In this document: positions 5,964 through 9,794 of the stretch, one piece after another | Layout of the letters: each line of letters starts with the position of its first letter | Position numbering within the stretch: the stretch's first letter is position 1 | Source: Gp6-AA40 sp036742665 | GTDB lineage: Bacteria; Acidobacteriota; Vicinamibacteria; Vicinamibacterales; UBA2999 | DNA length: 9,794 bases | Assembly (NCBI GenBank): GCA_036742665.1 | Contig: DAINQP010000221.1 | Span: 1 to 9,794, forward strand | Reading direction: 5' to 3' | Program-made: the position numbers and the translations under genes | The notes under the pieces: model-generated | What the model saw: the letters and a program-made list of their open reading frames with translations, nothing else | Told to the model about the DNA's origin: nothing | The model's database searches: none

Positions 5964-7773
5964 GCCCACCCGGCTGCCGCTCCTCATCGGCCTTCATCTT
6001 CTCATCAGCGCTGTCGGCGAATCACTGTTCGTATACCAGTTCGGCCACACCCCGAGGGTCGTCGCCACGCACGTCCTGCTCCTCGTCGAATGGGACCTCA
6101 CGCTGTTCCTCATCGTCAGGGCGATCGCCTCGTTCACGCGGTCCGCAACATGGCCTGGCCTGGCGTTCCGCCTGCTCCTCGCTGTCACGTGCACGCTGCA
6201 GGTCTATCTGTACGCCCTGAATGTCGTGAGCAACACATCGTGGGGACGCAACATGACCGGACATCTGGTCGTGGCATTCGCGCCAACCGTGTGGTCGGGG
6301 AGGGAGCCGTTCCCGCTCGGGGCTGTCGGCATCAGTATCGTCGGCGTCGGCACGTTGCTGGTGATGACGACCGTGCTCGGCCTGTGGGGCGGGGCAATGC
6401 ACAGCACGCGCCGGCGAGTCTTCGAACGCGTGCGGCTCGTCGCCACGGCGGCCGCAATGGTCGCGTTGTTCGGCCTCACCATCAAGTGGGGCATTGACAG
6501 TCGCGACGATCTGTTCTGGAAGCACGAACTGATCGCCAGCTTCCTACGTCCAGAGGGATTCGCCTTCGAGCCCACCCCCAGACGAGAAGCGGTCGCGGAA
6601 CGCGATGCGGTACTCCGTGCGTCGTACCCTCGACCTGTCGCCGGCGCCCACCGCAAGAACGTCATCCTGATCATCGTCGATTCGCTGCGCGCCGATCGCA
6701 TGCAGGTTTATGGATATCAGCGCGAGACGACGCCGTTTCTGTCCGCGCTCGTCCAGAGCGGACGCATGAAGAAGGTGGACGCGGCGTTCTCGAGCTGCTC
6801 GGAGTCGTTCTGCGGGATCACCAGCACGCTGTCGAGCCGAGACTTCCGCAATATCAGCGCGCGCACATTCCAGTTGCAGGATGTGCTGCGCGATCAGGGC
6901 TACCGCACGTGGTTCCTCCTCTCCGGCAATCACAGTGCCTGGAACGGGCTGCCCTATTTCTATCACTCGGAGGAGGACACGTTTTTCGACGGGTCACACA
7001 CCCAGCGCTACACCATGGACGACGACCGGCTGGTGCTCGAAGGACTCGAGCGGGTACCACCGGCGTTGTCTGGTGAGCCGGCGTTCTTCTACGTGCATCT
7101 CATGTCGCCGCACTATCTCGGCGTCCAGTTCGAGGACTCGCACGTGTTCACCAGCCCGGACGATCGCGTCAGCCCCGGCGTCGAGCCATACAAGATCCTC
7201 GCGCAGCTGAACAAACCCGATCGCTACGACGACAAGGTTCGCCAGGCTGACGGCATCATCCAGGAGGTCTTCTCGGCTCTCAGCGCGAAGCATTATCTGG
7301 ACGATTCGATTGTCGTGGTGACGGCCGATCACGGCGAAGGGCTTGGTGAACGGCACTGGGCGCACGGCTGGCATCTCTATAACGAAGACATTCACATCCC
7401 GATGCTGTTCTACGACGCCTCGTCCGCGTCGTATCCCGACCTGACGTTCGCCGCGCAGATCGACATCGCACCGACGATCCTCGATCGCCTCGGCTTGCCC
7501 GTTCCCGATTCGTGGGAAGGACAATCGCTGCTCGCGCCATCGCCGACGCGGTTCACGTATCACCAGACTTATTTCGTGCCCAATCGCTTCGGCGTCCTCT
7601 ACCGCGACGCTCGCGCGCTGTTCAAGTTCATCGCCACACCGCAGTACGGCACCGAAGAGTTGTACGACTTGAGGCTGGATCGCGGCGAGGTGCGGAATGT
7701 CGTCAAGGACAAACCGGCCATCGCGGCACTACTTCGTGAGAAAGTGCGCACGTACCGCGATGAAGGACCGTAG
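5962..7773 (+). CDS. Membrane-bound sulfatase-fold enzyme (phosphotransferase/LtaS/EptA-like architecture)
   Basis: A 603-residue alkaline-phosphatase-superfamily protein. Five hydrophobic segments (about 5-27, 33-56, 63-90, 116-142, 157-177) precede the catalytic domain (about 230-600), the plan of lipid phosphotransferases such as LtaS and EptA. Metal-site motifs are present: NVILIIVDSLRADR (233-246, D240) and TADHGEG (454-460, D456, H457), with HLMSPH (379-384) as in sulfatases. At the nucleophile position the sequence is CSESFCGITS (from C279). It aligns with the sulfatase CxPxR core but has E for P and F for R, so formylglycine maturation as in true sulfatases is doubtful. TTG is the best start: the frame is closed by a stop at 5926-5928, the next ATG (6254) would remove most of the membrane domain, and no clear Shine-Dalgarno exists. 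Donor and acceptor are unknown; sulfate ester hydrolysis or phospho-group transfer are both possible. Confidence 0.85.
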   Translation: MPTRLPLLIGLHLLISAVGESLFVYQFGHTPRVVATHVLLLVEWDLTLFLIVRAIASFTRSATWPGLAFRLLLAVTCTLQVYLYALNVVSNTSWGRNMTGHLVVAFAPTVWSGREPFPLGAVGISIVGVGTLLVMTTVLGLWGGAMHSTRRRVFERVRLVATAAAMVALFGLTIKWGIDSRDDLFWKHELIASFLRPEGFAFEPTPRREAVAERDAVLRASYPRPVAGAHRKNVILIIVDSLRADRMQVYGYQRETTPFLSALVQSGRMKKVDAAFSSCSESFCGITSTLSSRDFRNISARTFQLQDVLRDQGYRTWFLLSGNHSAWNGLPYFYHSEEDTFFDGSHTQRYTMDDDRLVLEGLERVPPALSGEPAFFYVHLMSPHYLGVQFEDSHVFTSPDDRVSPGVEPYKILAQLNKPDRYDDKVRQADGIIQEVFSALSAKHYLDDSIVVVTADHGEGLGERHWAHGWHLYNEDIHIPMLFYDASSASYPDLTFAAQIDIAPTILDRLGLPVPDSWEGQSLLAPSPTRFTYHQTYFVPNRFGVLYRDARALFKFIATPQYGTEELYDLRLDRGEVRNVVKDKPAIAALLREKVRTYRDEGP

Positions 7774-7824
7774 CATCGGTCCGACAGCCCAGGGACAACT
7801 GACCGCCGGCCGCGGCGCGCGCGA

Positions 7825-8682
7825 CTACTCCGGCATTCGCATCACGGCGATCATGATGCCCCCCTTCACTGGTATGGGCTGGATCACGACAGGGTGTTTT
7901 CGGCCGCGCGTGCCAACGACGGTCCAACCGCTCGCCGTCCCGACTGCCGCACCAAAGACGACGTCGCTCAGGAAATGCCGATTATCGACGAGCCGTGACG
8001 TCGCGACGTAAGTGGCTCCAGCCAGCGCCGGCCACGACAAGCGATAGCCGAGATGACGCTCCAGCACCGCTGCGGCGGCGAACGCCGCTGCCGCGTGCCC
8101 TGATGGAAACGCGCAGCATGCACCTGATGGGCGATCGCGTTGGACCGTGTACTTCATCCCTTGCACGATGAGGCCGGATAGGATCTGGGCGCGGAGCAGG
8201 TCAAAGCCAACCTCCGAATACTTGTTGGTCCGGGATCCTCCATCGCCGGGTGGGACGACATAGCGGCCGATGGCCCAGAGTCCGACCGCTGATCCGAACT
8301 GAACGTACGCGCTACCCACCCACTGACCCAGGCTGAAGAAGTTGTCCGCTGCTTCGTTGCCGACGATATGAGTCTCGACGTACTCATCCGCTGGGTGCAC
8401 CGCGAGCGCCGCAGCCGCACCGAGGCCCAGCATGGTCCATGTCGACTTGCGTTTGGGAAACGCGACGAAGTCGCTCGCGCTGTCCTTGAGCAGTGACGAC
8501 CAGCCCGTACTCAAATGTTCGGGGGCCGCTTCTTTCTTCGGCTCGGGCTGTTGTGCCGCCACCGCCTGGTCCAGGCTGTCGGCAACAATAGTTCCCGACG
8601 TGGACGGGGAGCTCGTGTTCTGTGCCGCCGCCGGCGGCGCACTGCACCAGATGAACAGGGCGCAGCTGAACACCCATTTCAT
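7825..8682 (-). CDS. PAP2-family phosphatase (phosphatidic acid/lipid phosphatase type 2)
   Basis: A 285-residue exported/membrane phosphatase with all three PAP2 motifs intact: KX6RP (K177-P185, KYTVQRDRP), PSGH (193-196) and SRX5HX3D (S229, R230, H236, D240). H196 and H236 are the expected catalytic histidines. Residues 1-20 are a Sec signal-like stretch (FSCALFIWCSAPPAAA). A Pro/Ser/Ala-rich, poorly conserved linker (21-60) follows, then a hydrophobic core with helices at about 83-96, 118-142, 163-176, 196-208 and 216-228. The substrate may be phosphatidate, undecaprenyl diphosphate or a related lipid phosphate. The ATG at 8682 is fixed by GAGGAGG four bases upstream. An in-frame extension to 9366 runs antisense through the next gene and is rejected. 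The gene is convergent with the sulfatase-fold gene (51-bp gap) and divergent from the membrane protein at 8779. Confidence 0.93.
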   Translation of the reverse strand: MKWVFSCALFIWCSAPPAAAQNTSSPSTSGTIVADSLDQAVAAQQPEPKKEAAPEHLSTGWSSLLKDSASDFVAFPKRKSTWTMLGLGAAAALAVHPADEYVETHIVGNEAADNFFSLGQWVGSAYVQFGSAVGLWAIGRYVVPPGDGGSRTNKYSEVGFDLLRAQILSGLIVQGMKYTVQRDRPSGACCAFPSGHAAAAFAAAAVLERHLGYRLSWPALAGATYVATSRLVDNRHFLSDVVFGAAVGTASGWTVVGTRGRKHPVVIQPIPVKGGIMIAVMRMPE

Positions 8683-8686
8683 GTTT

Positions 8687-8693
8687 CCTCCTC
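8687..8693 (-). promoter_or_regulatory. Strong ribosome binding site deciding the PAP2 start
   Basis: GAGGAGG on the minus strand, 4 bases before the ATG at 8682, is the strongest Shine-Dalgarno in the window and excludes the much longer in-frame reading that begins at 9366. Confidence 0.75.
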
Positions 8694-8768
8694 GCAGATG
8701 ACCTCGCATGGCGCGTGCACACGAGGTGCCCAGCGCATTCATGAACAGCCGAGCGGGTGTGCGGGAGA

Positions 8769-8780
8769 ATATCGCGATAT
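8769..8780. promoter_or_regulatory. Perfect 12-bp palindrome overlapping a start codon
   Basis: ATATCGCGATAT is a perfect palindrome whose last two bases are the first two of the ATG at 8779. It sits in the 96-bp gap between PAP2 and the membrane-protein gene, where no clear -10/-35 pair is seen. It might be an operator half-site pair, or chance. Confidence 0.3.
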
Positions 8781-9315
8781 GCCTGAAGCGGCGACTGGAC
8801 TCTCTGCCTGGGAAAGCTTCTATGTGATCGTCGGATCGTCTGCCGGCGCGTTGATCGGCCTGCAGTTTGTCGTCATGACGTTGGTCGCCGACAGCGGGCT
8901 GCGGACACAAACCGGCGGGCTCAGCGCATTCAGCACCCCGACTATCGTGCACCTCACTGGCGCACTCGTAGTGTCCGCGATCATGAGCGCGCCGTGGCCG
9001 TCGCTCGGTCCGCTGTCGATCGCGCTCGGGACCTGCGGGGTCGGCGGACTCACCTACGCCGTCATCGTGGTTCGCCGCGCGATGCGGCAGACCGACTATC
9101 AGCCGGTGTGGCAGGACTGGTTGTGGTACACGGCGCTGCCATGTACCGCCTACGCCGCGGTGCTCTTTGACGCCGTATTCCTGCGGGGTCACAACCCGCT
9201 CACACTGTTCCTCGCCGCTGCCGTCGCGCTCGGATTGCTGCTCATCGGCATTCACAATGCGTGGGACTCGGTGATGCACGTCGTGACGGCCCGGCGCGAG
9301 ATGAAAGAGGACTGA
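8779..9315 (+). CDS. Small integral membrane protein of unknown function
   Basis: A 178-residue polytopic protein with about five membrane helices (roughly 13-36, 56-73, 77-99, 115-135, 140-160), joined by short loops and ending in a charged tail (RREMKED). The N-terminal FYVIVGSSAGALIGLQFVVM (14-33) resembles an unnamed family I remember from soil bacteria, but I cannot name a domain. The ATG at 8779 gives a sensible N-terminus. A longer in-frame reading from 8515 crosses the divergent PAP2 gene and adds an unlike, Arg/Cys-rich segment. GGGAG lies about 11-13 bases upstream, a rather long spacing. It is separated from the next gene by a single base (TGA C ATG), so the two are almost certainly co-transcribed and probably translationally coupled. 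Transport or sensing is possible; no residue shows it. Confidence 0.8.
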   Translation: MPEAATGLSAWESFYVIVGSSAGALIGLQFVVMTLVADSGLRTQTGGLSAFSTPTIVHLTGALVVSAIMSAPWPSLGPLSIALGTCGVGGLTYAVIVVRRAMRQTDYQPVWQDWLWYTALPCTAYAAVLFDAVFLRGHNPLTLFLAAAVALGLLLIGIHNAWDSVMHVVTARREMKED

Positions 9316-9316
9316 C

Positions 9317-9794
9317 ATGCACATCGGTATTCTCGGCTCAGGCTTGATGGGTGGAAAGCTCGGCACGATCTTCGCGCGCGCGGGTCATGACGTCGTCTTC
9401 AGCTATGCGCACAGCGAGCAGAAGCTGAAACGGCTGGCGCGTCAGGCCGGCGGCAAGGCGCAGGCCGGCACGCCGGCCGAAGCGGTGCGTGACGCGGATG
9501 CGATTCTGCTCGCCGTGCACTGGTCCCGCGTCAACGATGTGCTGAAGCAGGCAGGCAGCGTCTCGGGCAAGGTGATCATCAGCTGCTCGCTGCCGATGAC
9601 CAAGGACGACAGCGATCTCGCGATCGCCCACACGTCGTCCGGCGCGGAAACGCTGGCGAAGAAAGCGCGCCGGGCGCACATCGTGTCAGCGTTCGGTACG
9701 GTTCCGAGCGAAGTGCTGTTCGGCGTCTTAGACAAACGGCGCCGCGCGCCCCGGCCGAGCCTGGTGTATTGCGGAGACAACCGCACGGCGAAGC
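9317..9794 (+). CDS. NADP/F420-type Rossmann oxidoreductase (partial, C-terminus beyond window)
   Basis: The first 159 residues of a small NAD(P)-binding protein of the F420_oxidored (NADP oxidoreductase, coenzyme F420-dependent-like) family, also related to ProC and 6-phosphogluconate dehydrogenase N-termini. The fingerprint GILGSGLMGGKLG (4-16, G7-G9-G12) is a clear Rossmann nucleotide loop. ADAILLAVHWSRVNDVL (60-76) and the GKVIISCSLPM strand (84-94) follow the normal order of the fold. After the second strand the sequence is FSYAHSEQKL, without the arginine often seen in NADP-specific members, so cofactor preference is uncertain, as is any real use of F420. The ATG at 9317 has GAGGA about 6-8 bases upstream inside the end of the preceding gene. 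Probably a cytoplasmic reductase; the substrate is unknown. The right end is cut by the window. Confidence 0.88.
   Translation, partial: MHIGILGSGLMGGKLGTIFARAGHDVVFSYAHSEQKLKRLARQAGGKAQAGTPAEAVRDADAILLAVHWSRVNDVLKQAGSVSGKVIISCSLPMTKDDSDLAIAHTSSGAETLAKKARRAHIVSAFGTVPSEVLFGVLDKRRRAPRPSLVYCGDNRTAK

Noticed and set aside
5899..5997. Longer DUF6152 reading from 5997
   Set aside because: It adds 33 polar residues ahead of a clear signal peptide and overlaps the divergent gene. The GGAGG site supports 5898.
6022..6701. Minus-strand open frames opposite the membrane domain of the sulfatase-fold gene
   Set aside because: They are shadow frames without domains or start signals. The plus-strand frame has clear helices and catalytic motifs.
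7774..7824. Bidirectional terminator between the convergent sulfatase-fold and PAP2 genes
   Set aside because: The gap is GC-rich with short self-complementary bits (GCCGCGGC) but there is no stable stem with a T-tract on either strand.
8515..8778. N-terminal extension of the small membrane protein
   Set aside because: It would cover the divergent PAP2 start and adds an Arg/Cys-rich stretch unlike the hydrophobic protein that begins at 8779.
8683..9366. N-terminal extension of the PAP2 gene to 9366
   Set aside because: It would run antisense through the membrane-protein gene. The strong GAGGAGG site and signal-like N-terminus place the start at 8682.
1..9794. CRISPR array, insertion sequence, tRNA, attachment site or phage genes
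   Set aside because: No regularly spaced repeats, transposase motifs, cloverleaf-like segments or phage proteins were seen anywhere in the window.

Overview
This is a gene-dense, high-GC bacterial window with seven complete protein genes of fairly clear boundaries, one complete membrane-protein gene, and a partial gene at each edge. The gene content points to Acidobacteriota, most likely the Vicinamibacteria group. The signs are a transmembrane Ser/Thr kinase fused to a TolB/PD40-like beta-propeller with the characteristic opening MTLTPGTRLG, a DUF6152 protein paired with its usual secreted partner, a DUF1207 protein, a Tat-exported amidohydrolase, and a short 'pseudo-coding' palindrome that I recall as widespread in that lineage. 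The assignment is inference from memory, not from a database search.

Layout. Positions 1-464 (-) hold the N-terminal part of a Tat-signal amidohydrolase. Just upstream of it, in the same direction, is a secreted DUF1207 protein (498-1415, -). An 83-bp divergent intergenic region carries an imperfect palindrome between two opposed -10-like boxes. It separates DUF1207 from a 907-residue receptor-like kinase/beta-propeller (1499-4222, +), which starts at TTG almost on top of its predicted transcription start. The kinase ends in a short tail-to-tail overlap with a tandem-ACT protein (4200-4583, -). That gene is the last of a likely three-gene minus-strand operon: DUF6152 (5494-5898), a secreted protein of unknown function (4614-5489) and the ACT protein. 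A 63-bp divergent region, with what looks like a shared bidirectional -10 element, leads to a five-helix membrane sulfatase/phosphotransferase-type enzyme (5962-7773, +) whose sulfatase signature is degenerate. Convergent to it is a PAP2 phosphatase (7825-8682, -). Divergent from PAP2 is a two-gene operon: a small integral membrane protein (8779-9315, +) and an NADP/F420-type Rossmann oxidoreductase (9317 to the edge, +).

How the genes work together. The common theme is the cell envelope. Six of the nine products are exported or membrane-embedded. The sulfatase-fold enzyme plus PAP2 could handle lipid or lipid-linked phosphate groups, but this is only suggested by position. DUF6152 and its partner are a recurring co-exported pair of unknown role. 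I saw no tRNA, rRNA, CRISPR array, insertion sequence, prophage or riboswitch, and no stretch over 300 bases lacks a gene. I do not see a defence or otherwise spectacular new system. The best leads are the palindrome between divergent promoters, the degenerate sulfatase active site, and the uncharacterised DUF6152 operon.
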